The translations under genes and the position numbers were made by a program. DNA of 64,000 nt from Dokdonella_A sp039926025 (GTDB taxonomy: Bacteria; Pseudomonadota; Gammaproteobacteria; Xanthomonadales; Rhodanobacteraceae): NCBI GenBank assembly GCA_039926025.1, contig JBDSXV010000232.1, positions 62,001 through 126,000 on the forward strand. Reading direction: 5' to 3'. The first letter of the stretch is position 1; each line of letters begins with the position of its first letter. Below the pieces are notes generated by a model, which saw only the letters and a list, made by a program, of their open reading frames with translations, was not told where the DNA came from and searched no databases. This document shows, one piece after another, positions 1 through 8,245 of this stretch.

Positions 1-397
1 CCTTGTAAGCCGCCTCAGAGAAGCGGTCATGGATACGCGTCAACTGATCACGCCAGTTGACGAAATCAAGGCTGTAACTCATGCGCGCCGTGTCTGCCGC
101 CCATTGAGCGACAGCGTCATTTGTCAAGAATGGCTTTGACAGTGGCTCGATTTGGAGGACATGGCCAGTACCGTCCACCGCGAAGTATTTCGGCTGCGGA
201 CGTTGGAGAAATACCACAGCGATCAACACGACCGCCGCGGCAATGATCAACGACTGAATCGCGACCACGCGAAGCAATGACGTATATCTTAGCCGCCAGT
301 AGTCATTCGTAATCGCGACCGCATCCAGTCCGCCGGCCGCCATCTCCGGTGTAGCGTGTGAATCGTTGACCGCTGCTTTCTTTCCGCGACCGAACAT
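1..397 (-). CDS. DotI/IcmL/TraM-family type IVB secretion protein, 5' part only (runs off left edge)
   Basis: The first 132 residues are visible; the gene continues leftward out of the window. A single membrane segment (about residues 42-65) follows a short cytoplasmic N-terminus, then a periplasmic stretch with YFAVDGTGHV, a PLSKPFLTN segment, a QWA and a LDFVNWRDQL motif. This order is the signature of DotI/IcmL (TraM in R64), an inner-membrane component of the Dot/Icm core complex. The ATG at 397-395 follows a good ribosome site (GAGGTGG). The gene points away from the rest of the window, so the remaining core genes (DotH, DotG, DotO equivalents), which are not seen here, probably lie just beyond the left edge. 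That last point is inference from R64 gene order. Confidence 0.85.
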   Translation of the reverse strand, partial: MFGRGKKAAVNDSHATPEMAAGGLDAVAITNDYWRLRYTSLLRVVAIQSLIIAAAVVLIAVVFLQRPQPKYFAVDGTGHVLQIEPLSKPFLTNDAVAQWAADTARMSYSLDFVNWRDQLTRIHDRFSEAAYK

Positions 398-1042
398 GCC
401 CACCTCGTTTTCTCGTATATGTAGTCTATACGGAAATGTGCAGGCTTTGCCAATACCGCCCCATTTCCTCGAAAAATTGGTACCGCCAGCATAGTTTGGC
501 AGTTTTGCCAAACTATGCTGGCGGTACCAGAAATCCACGAGCTCGCCGAGGGCCCCTCCTGGCCGGAAGCGGTCGTTCCGCTCGGGGCTTCTGGCTGATA
601 AAAAAGCCGGTCGCTAGCGCTAAAGGCACGCCCATATTGGTCCGTTGTCCGGGATCTCAGCCAAACTTTGCTAGTATGTTTTTCAAACACGTCTATTTTC
701 CGACTTCCGTGTCGAAACTTTGCCTGCATTGCAGCGCCAATCTTTGACGTCGGTACCAAAAACAGCACGTTGCCACCTCGATCGGCATACGACATAAAAG
801 ATCTCGGCGGCCGCCCGATCGAAAAGCCGATAGACCTCTATGCAACCTCCCTGCCACCTCAGCTGCAGAAATCGCGATCCGACCGCCTGCCTCGCTTTTT
901 TAGACCTTCCGTGACATAGCGGACCGACTTGAGCCACGGACGCTGGCGTCGATCTGCCGCCGTGTGGCCAGAATCAACAGCCATTGTGCAGATGCGCGGC
1001 TTATCGGCCGGCTGTCGGTTTGGCGGTCCACTACTCGGTGGA
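398..1042. other. Non-coding gap between ArdC and DotI with a large hairpin
   Basis: About 645 bases without a convincing gene on either strand. Open frames exist, but they are short, Arg/Ser-rich and lack family features. The stretch holds the perfect inverted repeat at 478-529, a short stem (GTCCAC/GTGGAC, 1026-1043) at the very end of the ardC-like gene that could help end its transcription, and several loosely similar CAAACT(A/T)TGCT-like words (511, 663 and 714 regions). The promoter for the DotI unit should lie in the part nearest 400. Confidence 0.6.
478..529. repeat. Perfect 24-bp inverted repeat with 4-nt loop
   Basis: Left arm 478-501 begins TGGTACCGCCAGCATA and the right arm 506-529 is its exact reverse complement; the loop is GTTT. 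No T-run follows on either strand, so it is not a standard intrinsic terminator. It lies 80-130 bases upstream of the DotI start. It could be an attenuator, a protein-binding cruciform, a single-strand origin or the remnant of a small mobile element; the sequence does not decide. Confidence 0.9.
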
Positions 1043-2197
1043 CTACCGCGGACGAGGCACTAGCAGAAGAACATTGTTCGCGGTTTGATACGGCGTTTCA
1101 GGGTCAATCGCCCCACCAGCATCGAGATCCTGTGAAAGCCTTGACCACCACTGCATACTCGGCAGTCGCAAGCTCAAGTGGTCCTGCAGTGCATCGATCA
1201 TAGGAAGTACTTCCAGTGACGCCGCCGCGAATCTCTTTTGAACGTCAGTACTCTCCGCCAGTTCGCGCCATACACGGACCTGGCCGGACACAGACGGCCC
1301 GAGGAATGGCTGCATTCCCACGAGCGTCATTCCTATGGTTGCGAAAAGACTTGCACGAAACTCCTCGCACGCACGTTCTACCGTGACGTCGGGCGAGTCA
1401 TCGTCTGCCCAGATGTCCACGGCTCGCCAACGGTGCTCTCGGCAGCGGCTCCCCGTGGCGCTGTACCAGGTTCGTAACAGTTCACTGTAGTGCACTTCCC
1501 TGCTGGAGTGATCTACGCCAGGGGTCGCATGAGTGAAGTCGGCCGGGACAAGTCCCGACGCGTCGATAAAGGCGTCGAGCCTCGACGGGCCGTCGGCTCG
1601 GATCGCGCGGACCGCACTAGCGCACGGCGGCATGTTAGCGATCTGGGAAGCGTGAAAGACCGAATAGGCGGTGAGGTACACCCGGCCGCCGGCGTCGCCG
1701 GCTCCCGACAGGCCGAGGTCCGCGAGATCGCCCAAGGTCATGCTTGCGGGCTCTGTAGCGATTTGCCCTGTACTCACAGCATTACTACCCACACGGCACG
1801 GACGCAGGATTGTGAGAGCTTGCTCACCCTTGCGCACCGCAATCGCCTGGCCCGAATCCTTACTGAGTTGTAATGCCTGTCGGTAGGTCAAAAATCTTGG
1901 ATCGGAAAGATTTCGATCCCACAAGTGGGCCAAGAGCATCATCCGATTCTGCCCTGCAAACTGATGATGCGTCGCAGGATTGTGCGGTTCCAACGCACCC
2001 GGCAGCATGACGAACGGTCGCAACCAGGGGGGCTCGATCGTTTTCTCTATCAGTCGCCACAAGCGATCCAAAAGCTGGGCGCTGCAGGTGCTCGCTCGTT
2101 CGCGTGTTTTCTGGTCGCTGCTCTCACGCGTCAGTGAAGCGTCGAGGACGCCACTGGCCAGATTATCTGTGGTCACCCAAGCCTCCGTGCTGTGCAT
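1043..2197 (-). CDS. ArdC-like antirestriction / ssDNA-binding domain protein
   Basis: 384 residues. The segment from about residue 43 to 135 fits the ArdC N-terminal ssDNA-binding domain (also in the R388/IncW ArdC and TraC-type primase proteins): a LW..IE motif, W.RPFV, NPATHHQFAGQN, a hydrophobic MLLAHLW, DPRFLTYRQALQL and VRKGEQA. Known ArdC proteins enter the recipient and inhibit restriction enzymes or protect incoming single strands. The C-terminal part does not show the HExxH metalloprotease motif present in full ArdC, so only the binding function is supported. It is the fourth gene of a minus-strand run and starts nine bases after the 45-residue ORF upstream. An opposing restriction enzyme is encoded on the same element (50725-53619). 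Confidence 0.75.
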   Translation of the reverse strand: MHSTEAWVTTDNLASGVLDASLTRESSDQKTRERASTCSAQLLDRLWRLIEKTIEPPWLRPFVMLPGALEPHNPATHHQFAGQNRMMLLAHLWDRNLSDPRFLTYRQALQLSKDSGQAIAVRKGEQALTILRPCRVGSNAVSTGQIATEPASMTLGDLADLGLSGAGDAGGRVYLTAYSVFHASQIANMPPCASAVRAIRADGPSRLDAFIDASGLVPADFTHATPGVDHSSREVHYSELLRTWYSATGSRCREHRWRAVDIWADDDSPDVTVERACEEFRASLFATIGMTLVGMQPFLGPSVSGQVRVWRELAESTDVQKRFAAASLEVLPMIDALQDHLSLRLPSMQWWSRLSQDLDAGGAIDPETPYQTANNVLLLVPRPR

Positions 2198-2206
2198 GAC
2201 GTCTAA

Positions 2207-2344
2207 CTAGGACTCGGTCTCTGTGCCAGCGTCTTCATCGCAGAAGCCCGCGGGATCAAGACCCAACGCGAGTGCTTCCTGCAGTGACATCACATCGCCT
2301 GCTTCCGCAAACAAGGGTTCTGCTATTCCACCGGGCGTTAGCAT
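2207..2344 (-). CDS. Small acidic hypothetical protein (45 aa)
   Basis: The ATG at 2344-2342 is preceded by AGGTGAT, a good ribosome site, and the frame closes at 2209-2207, nine bases before the ArdC-like start. The predicted peptide (starting MLTPGGIAEPLFAEAGD) is acidic, with one Cys and no membrane segment. Support comes from the ribosome site and tight spacing to genes on both sides (24 bases to the upstream stop). No family recognised; translational coupling to the ArdC-like gene is plausible, because that gene has a weak site of its own. Confidence 0.5.
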   Translation of the reverse strand: MLTPGGIAEPLFAEAGDVMSLQEALALGLDPAGFCDEDAGTETES

Positions 2345-2368
2345 GGGATCACCTATTGTCTTCTGGGA

Positions 2369-2902
2369 TTACTTGAAGTCACCGCATGTAACCGAACCCG
2401 ATGGAAGCGCCGGAAGCGTCAAGGGGGCAGATGGCGCTGGCGTGAATCCAGCCAGCGACGCAGCACCGACCGAAGGCGTCGATGCGTGAAGCGCGCTCGA
2501 GACCAAGGGAGCGCCGGAGAACGAACGAATGCCCATCCACAGCACGGCTACGGCAGCAAGCGACTTCAGCCAGGGGAGCCCTGCCGAGCGTTCGACCCCT
2601 TGTCGGCCGGCCGCAAGATCGCGAAGCGCTCGACGTGCCGCTTTCTGTCCACTTCGCCCGGAATACTCGGCTAGCACAATGGGCGTCTCCCCTCCGCGCG
2701 TCAGCGTAAGCTGCGCTGTCGTGCCGTCGACGGAAACGCGATATATCGCGACGGGTGGCGGATCTGAATTCCTTGCCCCCTCAATGACGCGCATTTCATC
2801 AGTGGAAATACAGACTGTCGCTCCGTCGGAGGCAAAGCGAACGTGCGTCGTCGGCTCAACGATGCCCCACAACATCAGCCGTTCATGGAATCCTGCAAGC
2901 AC
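2369..2902 (-). CDS. Hypothetical protein with one membrane segment
   Basis: 177 residues starting at GTG 2902-2900, preceded by AAAGGA at suitable spacing. The N-terminal 100 residues look globular and soluble. One hydrophobic segment near residues 111-130 is followed by an Ala/Ser/Pro-rich tail ending with a single Cys. No family recognised. It lies between two other unknown minus-strand genes upstream of the ArdC-like gene and close to DotI, so it may be a plasmid-specific accessory transfer protein; that is inference from position only. Confidence 0.6.
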   Translation of the reverse strand: MLAGFHERLMLWGIVEPTTHVRFASDGATVCISTDEMRVIEGARNSDPPPVAIYRVSVDGTTAQLTLTRGGETPIVLAEYSGRSGQKAARRALRDLAAGRQGVERSAGLPWLKSLAAVAVLWMGIRSFSGAPLVSSALHASTPSVGAASLAGFTPAPSAPLTLPALPSGSVTCGDFK

Positions 2903-3020
2903 AATGAGATCCTTTCAGAGTTGCGTAGATAGATACTAATACGAGACTGAACGGCGATCCAGTTCCGCGGCTCTGCAGGCACATCGGCGTACGCCGTCCT
3001 GTCGCATGTTCTCGATCTGA

Positions 3021-3698
3021 CTAACGGCCTCGCGGCCCACGACTGATGATGAGTCCGGCCTGATTGCTTGGACTGTCGTAAAGACGCGCCGGGAGTATGG
3101 CGCGAACGTGATCACTGTTGATCGTATGAACCTCGCGTACGCAATCTGGATGATAGACGGTGGCAATCTTTGCAGCCTGTACGCCTAGAAGATTGGTCTG
3201 CCAGATCACAAGCGCGATGTGGCTCAATTCGCGTTGCGATACCAGAGCATCGAGCAAGTGCGGGTACGTCGAGACGATTTTGGGGAGGCGCCAATCAGCA
3301 ATCCTGTGATCGTCGATCGATTCGATCTCGTCTCTTATCAGGTTCGACAGCCATTCAATCGCCTCCTTGTTGGCGCGAGGCAAATTTAGGAGTCCAGTTG
3401 ACTGGATGTCCTGAACCGTGGGCGTCGGCGCCAGCTTGGCTGCCTCGTAGACTACGTGCAATCGCACTTCGTAGAGGACTTTGCCTTTCTCCTCGGCAAT
3501 CCGGATCTGCTCTCGCAAGGCTGCAGGAGGATCGGTCGTTCCAAAGTACGTCGACAGCCCTCGGAGCGGCGTGGTCTCGATGCCGATCATCGGCACATCG
3601 TCCAGATCGATGGAGACGATGTCTCCCTTCCCACCTGAAGCTGTTCGCGGAGACGTACGTACGAACGACGTCAGGTTGGTCTTGAATTCAGTCGCCAC
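3021..3698 (-). CDS. Hypothetical protein, first gene of the minus-strand unit
   Basis: 225 residues from GTG 3698-3696, with GGGAG upstream. Predicted soluble, mixed alpha/beta, with no signal or membrane segment. The middle contains an acidic ID(D)HRIADWRLPKI stretch and a hydrophobic ALVIWQTNLLG helix. I recognise no family. It is divergent from the DNA-binding-like gene at 3848, and the 150-base gap between them should hold back-to-back promoters (a TATAAA sits near 3725-3735 on the minus strand). Confidence 0.65.
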   Translation of the reverse strand: MATEFKTNLTSFVRTSPRTASGGKGDIVSIDLDDVPMIGIETTPLRGLSTYFGTTDPPAALREQIRIAEEKGKVLYEVRLHVVYEAAKLAPTPTVQDIQSTGLLNLPRANKEAIEWLSNLIRDEIESIDDHRIADWRLPKIVSTYPHLLDALVSQRELSHIALVIWQTNLLGVQAAKIATVYHPDCVREVHTINSDHVRAILPARLYDSPSNQAGLIISRGPRGR

Positions 3699-3847
3699 TT
3701 TGGCTCTCCCTTCGACTACGATCCATTTTTATACTTTCCCCCGTTTCCTGCTCGGATCGGCGCCTCGCCCGTGATCCAGGATTCCCGTACACTAACCATT
3801 ATACGCAACTCCTTTTTTTTTACTTGAGCCTATGAGGGACAGCCTAA

Positions 3848-4540
3848 ATGGTCGATCCGATCCAGCGTCCCACACGCGGTGAAGACATGTTGATGCTCCA
3901 GCGAAAGCTAGGCTTCAGTACGCGGGACATGATGTGGATTCTCGGCCTCAACCCCACGTCTTACCGCACGTCCATTTCAGGGGCGGGCGGTCGCCAGCCC
4001 TTGCAAATGCCAGTTGCGTTGGTGATCCGGACGTTAAGCGTACATCCTGAACTCTCCTTGCTGCCGGTGGAGCCCAGCGCAACCGACTTTTTTGAACTTT
4101 GCATCGAAATCGACCCCGCGTTCAGCGCCGCCAAACTGGCCACCTTGCTCGGCAGATCGGAAACGTCAGCGTACCGATGGCTCAAGAGCACAAAGGTGAC
4201 GATGACCAAGGGCGCTCGTCGCTGGATGCTTGTCATGTGGCTTGCCCTAAAGAATGCGCATGCCCGTACGGCGCGCAAGCAGCTGTTGGACGGCTTTTTT
4301 GAAGTGGTGTTGGATGAAGCTGAGGCTCGCGGCTACGACAGATCCGTGCTCCAGCTCGCGCATAAGTGGCGGCTCACCAGTGCGCCATCAAAGCGGAAGC
4401 CTCCAGGCGCTATTGGCGCGTCCGAAGGGGCTGATCGCATGATCTCGGTGCCGGAAAAGCGCACGAAGGCAAGGAAGGCAAGCAAAAAACGGGCCGTCGT
4501 CAAGAAAAAGACGAAGGCCCCGACCAAGAAACGGAAGTAA
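3848..4540 (+). CDS. Putative DNA-binding regulator with histone-H1-like Lys-rich tail
   Basis: 230 residues. The N-terminal part (10-50) and a second segment near residues 95-115 (AAKLATLLGRSETSAYRWL) resemble helix-turn-helix units; the latter fits the K-L-A-x-L-L-G-R-S pattern of many phage and plasmid HTH proteins. The last 35 residues are almost only Lys/Arg/Ala/Pro (KARKASKKRAVVKKKTKAP and similar), an H1/AlgP-like DNA-binding tail. Directly downstream, 11 bases away, is dotM, so it probably heads that transcription unit and may regulate transfer genes or coat DNA. No close family recognised; the role is inferred. Confidence 0.65.
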   Translation: MVDPIQRPTRGEDMLMLQRKLGFSTRDMMWILGLNPTSYRTSISGAGGRQPLQMPVALVIRTLSVHPELSLLPVEPSATDFFELCIEIDPAFSAAKLATLLGRSETSAYRWLKSTKVTMTKGARRWMLVMWLALKNAHARTARKQLLDGFFEVVLDEAEARGYDRSVLQLAHKWRLTSAPSKRKPPGAIGASEGADRMISVPEKRTKARKASKKRAVVKKKTKAPTKKRK

Positions 4541-4551
4541 AGGAGATCGTG

Positions 4552-5901
4552 ATGGCCGGACAGCAGCATAGCGGCGATGGCGGCGACAACATGATGGCCA
4601 TGGCCATCGCCTTGGCCGGTATTGTGTTACTGGCGATGGTGTTTGCTAAGCCGCTTCACACGTTCGTCTGGTCGGTCCTCGGCATGGAGGCCTCGGCGGT
4701 CTCTGTCGCATCGCCAATCCTCACTGAACCGGCACGTCAGAACCTGGAGCGCTGGAAGCGTCGCCTTGCACAGCCGCCGCCGGTAAAGGCGACGGCGGAA
4801 ACGATGGTGACCGCGCTCACCATCGGCGGCTCCTGGTTGCGATGGCCAATCCTCGTGGTCTTCGGCTTCTGCGGCATCTGGTTGATCCTTCGATCGCCTA
4901 CGTTTCGCTATTCACGAACGCTGGACTACGAATCGTTGTTGCTCGAACAGTCCATACCCTTTGTGCGTATCCGCCCTACGCTTTGGCTCAAGGGTCGCAT
5001 GACGGCCGTCGAGCGCGGAAATTATTGGCGCGCACTGTCTCCTTACGAGTTTGCCCAGTCTATTGGGGCCATAGTCCCCAATGCCTCGGCGACAATCACC
5101 GAGGCGTCATGGCGTGCCGAGAAGGCGGCTGCCTCGTTCGCACTCCAGCTCGGCACCGCCCCGCTTCCGGCTTCCGATGATGCAATGCTTTCGATCAGCG
5201 CTATGGCCTACCACGAGCAGCTGCTCTTTGCTGCTTTTGCAGCGCGGGTCATCGACAAGAAAAAGGCATCGGACGATCTTCTTGATGGGATCGCGATAGG
5301 TTTCGGTCCTCATTGGTCAACGCGCAAACGCCTCGTTCAGCGACTACGCGGCCGTAGCTACGCTGACTGGCCGTCCGGTGGCCCATGGGTCATTCGCCTC
5401 TCCTCGCGCGAAAGAACCCTGCTGGCGTCGATCTTGCGGGAAGCCGCTGCCTCAAAGGAGATCCAACACTTTCTGTCCGCGCATGCGTTCGTGCGTACTC
5501 TGCTCCCTGCTCTGCTTGATCGAGCTCAGACCGTCCACGGAATTCTGACGACCTCCGATTTTCGCTGGATCAAAGCCGTCGACCGTCCTCTTCATTTCGC
5601 ACTCAATGACGTTGGCCGACGCGTTGCCAGCGCTGAAGCTTCTGGTGTCCGCTCGCATATGCAGGCCGAGCTCGACGCCGGCCACCGTTTACCCGCGCCG
5701 CATGTTGAAGCCGCAGTGGACGCACTGCGCATACACCTGGATGAATCGAGCTGGCAAGCACCACCCTTGGTGGACGTATCCAAATTTACCGTTGCTGCAC
5801 AAGACGCGGCGGCCTCTATTCAAGCGTCACTAGAACGTTCGGACATCGCAACTGAAGCGGCTCTAGCCGCTGGCCAAGGCGGAGCCGCAGCAAACGGTTG
5901 A
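4552..5901 (+). CDS. DotM/IcmP/TrbA-family type IVB secretion protein
   Basis: 449 residues. I chose ATG 4552 because AGGAG lies six bases upstream; a GTG just before it would add one residue. Two membrane segments (about 14-32 and 97-114) precede a large cytoplasmic domain, the layout of DotM/IcmP and R64 TrbA. The C-terminal FRWIKAVDRPLHFALNDVGR segment followed by EASGVRSH matches a conserved family block. DotM works with the coupling ATPase DotL in the type IV coupling complex that selects substrates; here DotL/TrbC is encoded separately at 36126. Its neighbour upstream is the Lys-tailed protein, and the convergent gene downstream is dnaB. Confidence 0.85.
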   Translation: MAGQQHSGDGGDNMMAMAIALAGIVLLAMVFAKPLHTFVWSVLGMEASAVSVASPILTEPARQNLERWKRRLAQPPPVKATAETMVTALTIGGSWLRWPILVVFGFCGIWLILRSPTFRYSRTLDYESLLLEQSIPFVRIRPTLWLKGRMTAVERGNYWRALSPYEFAQSIGAIVPNASATITEASWRAEKAAASFALQLGTAPLPASDDAMLSISAMAYHEQLLFAAFAARVIDKKKASDDLLDGIAIGFGPHWSTRKRLVQRLRGRSYADWPSGGPWVIRLSSRERTLLASILREAAASKEIQHFLSAHAFVRTLLPALLDRAQTVHGILTTSDFRWIKAVDRPLHFALNDVGRRVASAEASGVRSHMQAELDAGHRLPAPHVEAAVDALRIHLDESSWQAPPLVDVSKFTVAAQDAAASIQASLERSDIATEAALAAGQGGAAANG

Positions 5902-5917
5902 ATGCTCTGTTGCGCGT

Positions 5918-5935
5918 TTATTCGTGGCCGAATAA
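5918..5935. terminator. Possible bidirectional terminator between dotM and dnaB
   Basis: TTATTCG / CGAATAA form a seven-base stem around loop TGGC, in the 54-base gap between the convergent ends of dotM (plus) and dnaB (minus). There is no strong T-run, so this is a weak candidate. Confidence 0.35.
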
Positions 5936-5955
5936 GCTCAATCTGAGGCGCATCA

Positions 5956-7350
5956 TCACTCAAGCGATCCGTAGAAACCGCCACCTGCCCAGTTCTCAAA
6001 CTTCGTGTACTCGCCGAGGAATGCAAGCGTCACTTCGCCGATCGGACCGTTACGCTGCTTGCCGATGATGATCTGCGCGGTGCCCTTCTTCGGCGACTCC
6101 TTGTCATAGACCTCTTCGCGATAGATAAAGAGGATCACGTCGGCATCCTGCTCGATCGCGCCGGACTCGCGCAGATCCGACATCACCGGGCGTTTGTCCG
6201 AGCGCTGTTCAAGCGAGCGGTTGAGCTGGGACAAGGCGACCACCGGAATATTCAGTTCCTTCGCGAGCGCCTTCAGGCTGCGCGAGATTTCTGAAATTTC
6301 GGTGGCGCGATTCTCCTTGTTGCCAGGCACCTGCATCAGCTGCAGGTAATCGATCACGATGAGACCGAGGTCATGCTCGCGCTTTAGCCGGCGCGCGCGC
6401 GCGCGCAAGTCGCCGGGCGACAGCGCCGGCGTGTCGTCAATGAAGATCTTCGCTTCGCTGAGCAGCGTGATCGCGTTGGTCACACGCGGCCATTCTTCCT
6501 CGGCCAGGTCGCCGGTACGCAGGTGCTGTTGATTGATGCGGCCGAGCGAGGAGATCAGACGAAACGCGAGCTGCGAGGCCGACATTTCCATCGAGAAGAT
6601 CGCAACGGCTTTCTTCGTCTTCAATGCCGCGTATTCGGCCATGTTGACCGCGAGCGCGGTCTTGCCCATGGACGGACGCGCCGCAAGGATGATCAGGTCC
6701 GAAGGTTGCAAGCCTGCTGTCATCTCGTCGAGATCGGTGAAGCCGGTCGGCAATCCGGTTACTGTTCCGCGGTTCTCGTAGCGATGGTGCAGGATCTGGA
6801 ACGCATCCTTGACCGCCGCGCGCATAGTCACGAAACCCTTGCGCCCTCGCGCGCCGGCCTCGGCGATGTGGAATACCTTCTGTTCGGCCGTTTCCAGCAA
6901 TTCCTGGCACGAACGTCCCTCGGGCTGAAATGCGTCGCCTGTGATCTCGGTGCCGGCGTCGATCAGCTGCCGCAGCACCGACTTCTCGCGCACGATGTCC
7001 GCGTACGCGGTGATGTTCGCCGCGCTGGGCGTCGAGTTGGCCAGCTCGATCACATAGCTGGCACCGCCGACGAGCTCGGCCAGATTCTGCACCTGGAACC
7101 ATTCGCCCAGCGTGACCGCGTCGTACGGCATGCTCTTGGACGACAGATCGCCGATTGCGCGGTAGATGATGCGGTGGTCTCGGCGATAGAAATCGTCTTC
7201 GACCAGACGATCGGCGATTCGATCCCAGGATTCGGGAGCGAGCATTAAGCCGCCGAGGACGGCTTGCTCGGCCTCGATCGAGTGAGGCGGCACGCGCAAC
7301 GAATCGATATCGTGGATTCGTTGGTCCTGCCGCCGAAGACGTGCGCTCAT
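5956..7350 (-). CDS. dnaB: Replicative DNA helicase (DnaB)
   Basis: 464 residues, full length for DnaB. N-terminal domain (about 18-125, PPHSIEAEQAVLGGLM), linker, then a RecA-like ATPase domain with Walker A ARPSMGKT near residues 224-231, FSMEMS, DLRARARRL, VIDYLQLM and SDLRESGAIEQDADV motifs. It is the hexameric 5'-3' helicase that unwinds the fork; a plasmid copy lets the element load its own helicase with the TrfA-like initiator. It lies downstream of a 139-residue unknown gene on the same strand (41-base gap), both after the palindromic operator at 7822-7843. Chromosomal DnaB is very similar, so this copy could also be a host-derived acquisition. Confidence 0.95.
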   Translation of the reverse strand: MSARLRRQDQRIHDIDSLRVPPHSIEAEQAVLGGLMLAPESWDRIADRLVEDDFYRRDHRIIYRAIGDLSSKSMPYDAVTLGEWFQVQNLAELVGGASYVIELANSTPSAANITAYADIVREKSVLRQLIDAGTEITGDAFQPEGRSCQELLETAEQKVFHIAEAGARGRKGFVTMRAAVKDAFQILHHRYENRGTVTGLPTGFTDLDEMTAGLQPSDLIILAARPSMGKTALAVNMAEYAALKTKKAVAIFSMEMSASQLAFRLISSLGRINQQHLRTGDLAEEEWPRVTNAITLLSEAKIFIDDTPALSPGDLRARARRLKREHDLGLIVIDYLQLMQVPGNKENRATEISEISRSLKALAKELNIPVVALSQLNRSLEQRSDKRPVMSDLRESGAIEQDADVILFIYREEVYDKESPKKGTAQIIIGKQRNGPIGEVTLAFLGEYTKFENWAGGGFYGSLE

Positions 7351-7391
7351 CTATCCAACTCCCTCACGTGTCGACACATCGATGGAATTGT

Positions 7392-7811
7392 TCAAGCCCC
7401 GAGGCGGGGCTGGCGAACACCACTTTCGTATTGCTCGGTCGATCGTGGCGTTGGCTTCATGCTCTCGATTTGAGCTTTGATCGCCACCCGCGCTTCGATC
7501 GACGTGTGTTCACGCCACAGCCGGTCGCGGACTTGATCTGGAAGCAATGCCAGCAGGATCGCTTTGGCGCTTATTGACTCCTCAGCCCAGAGCCTTTTGC
7601 GAGTAGGCTCGTCTGCTAGCTTCAACGTCGCGGCGTGCAGCAGCCTGCATGCGCCGGTCTGAACCCATATCCAGCGAGATTCCCATTTCTCCCCTGCCGA
7701 CATGTCAGCCACGATGCAGCGGAGAAGCTTCGGAGCTGTCTGATTGGCCCAAGCCGCTGGATCTCGCACGTAAAGCTGCTGTTGCTCGGTCATTGCATCC
7801 TGCGTGTACAT
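7392..7811 (-). CDS. Hypothetical protein upstream of dnaB
   Basis: 139 residues from ATG 7811-7809, chosen because GGAG lies eight bases upstream. A longer frame starting near 7907 would run through the palindromic operator and is unlikely. The protein is soluble and helical, with several Trp in the middle (WESRWIWVQTGACRLL) and many Ala/Leu. No family recognised. It sits between the partition operon and dnaB, both on the same strand, so a replication or maintenance role is possible but unproven. Confidence 0.6.
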   Translation of the reverse strand: MYTQDAMTEQQQLYVRDPAAWANQTAPKLLRCIVADMSAGEKWESRWIWVQTGACRLLHAATLKLADEPTRKRLWAEESISAKAILLALLPDQVRDRLWREHTSIEARVAIKAQIESMKPTPRSTEQYESGVRQPRLGA

Positions 7812-7821
7812 CTTTGCATCT

Positions 7822-7843
7822 CCGTAATAGGTATCTATTACGG
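7822..7843. promoter_or_regulatory. Palindromic operator, shared with 38754-38774
   Basis: Perfect nine-base arms CCGTAATAG / CTATTACGG separated by GTAT, just upstream of the 139-residue gene and dnaB. The first 13 bases (CCGTAATAGGTAT) recur exactly at 38754, again as the left half of a palindrome and again just upstream of a gene. Two copies before two replication/transfer units suggest binding by one plasmid regulator. Confidence 0.7.
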
Positions 7844-7903
7844 AGTTTCGTCCCGTCTCGGTTCGACTGCAAGTCAGCAGCGAAGACAGTGGCGACTGAT
7901 GGC

Positions 7904-8245
7904 TCACCTACCCCCTCCGTCGCCCCTCGCTGCCCGGCGAATAGCAGCGCGGATCAACGCCCCCTGAATTCCGTCGGCTCTCGGATCAATTGACCGGATC
8001 ACCAAGTAGGCGTGCTCGATGAGCGCTTCTGTTTCGTCATCAATTTGGATGCTCTGAAACAGCGGAAAATCATCCAGTCCTTCCGCGGCACTTACCGACT
8101 CCAAGGTCGGTTCACCCTTTATGAGGTTCCCTATCTTCGAGCAGATCCATTTCGATCGGCCGCGGGCACCAACGCCATCTCGCTCAAGCCCCCTTTCGAC
8201 CGCCGCGCGCAGCGTGTCGTTGGTTCTATACGTGGTCTGGCGCAT
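7904..8245 (-). CDS. Small protein, third gene of partition operon
   Basis: 113 residues; the ATG (8245-8243) follows the parB stop with no gap, so the gene is translated as part of parA-parB. The N-terminus (MRQTTYRTNDTLRAAVERGL) is basic, the middle acidic, and the C-terminus ends in a Gly/Arg-rich tail. Third genes in par operons often modulate partition or copy number, but I recognise no family and that function is inference. Confidence 0.65.
   Translation of the reverse strand: MRQTTYRTNDTLRAAVERGLERDGVGARGRSKWICSKIGNLIKGEPTLESVSAAEGLDDFPLFQSIQIDDETEALIEHAYLVIRSIDPRADGIQGALIRAAIRRAARGDGGGR

Noticed and set aside
289..795. Minus-strand frame over the 24-bp inverted repeat and DotI start
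   Set aside because: It runs through the hairpin and overlaps the DotI start; no protein features.
6523..7248. Plus-strand frame opposite dnaB
   Set aside because: Shadow of dnaB, no family feature.
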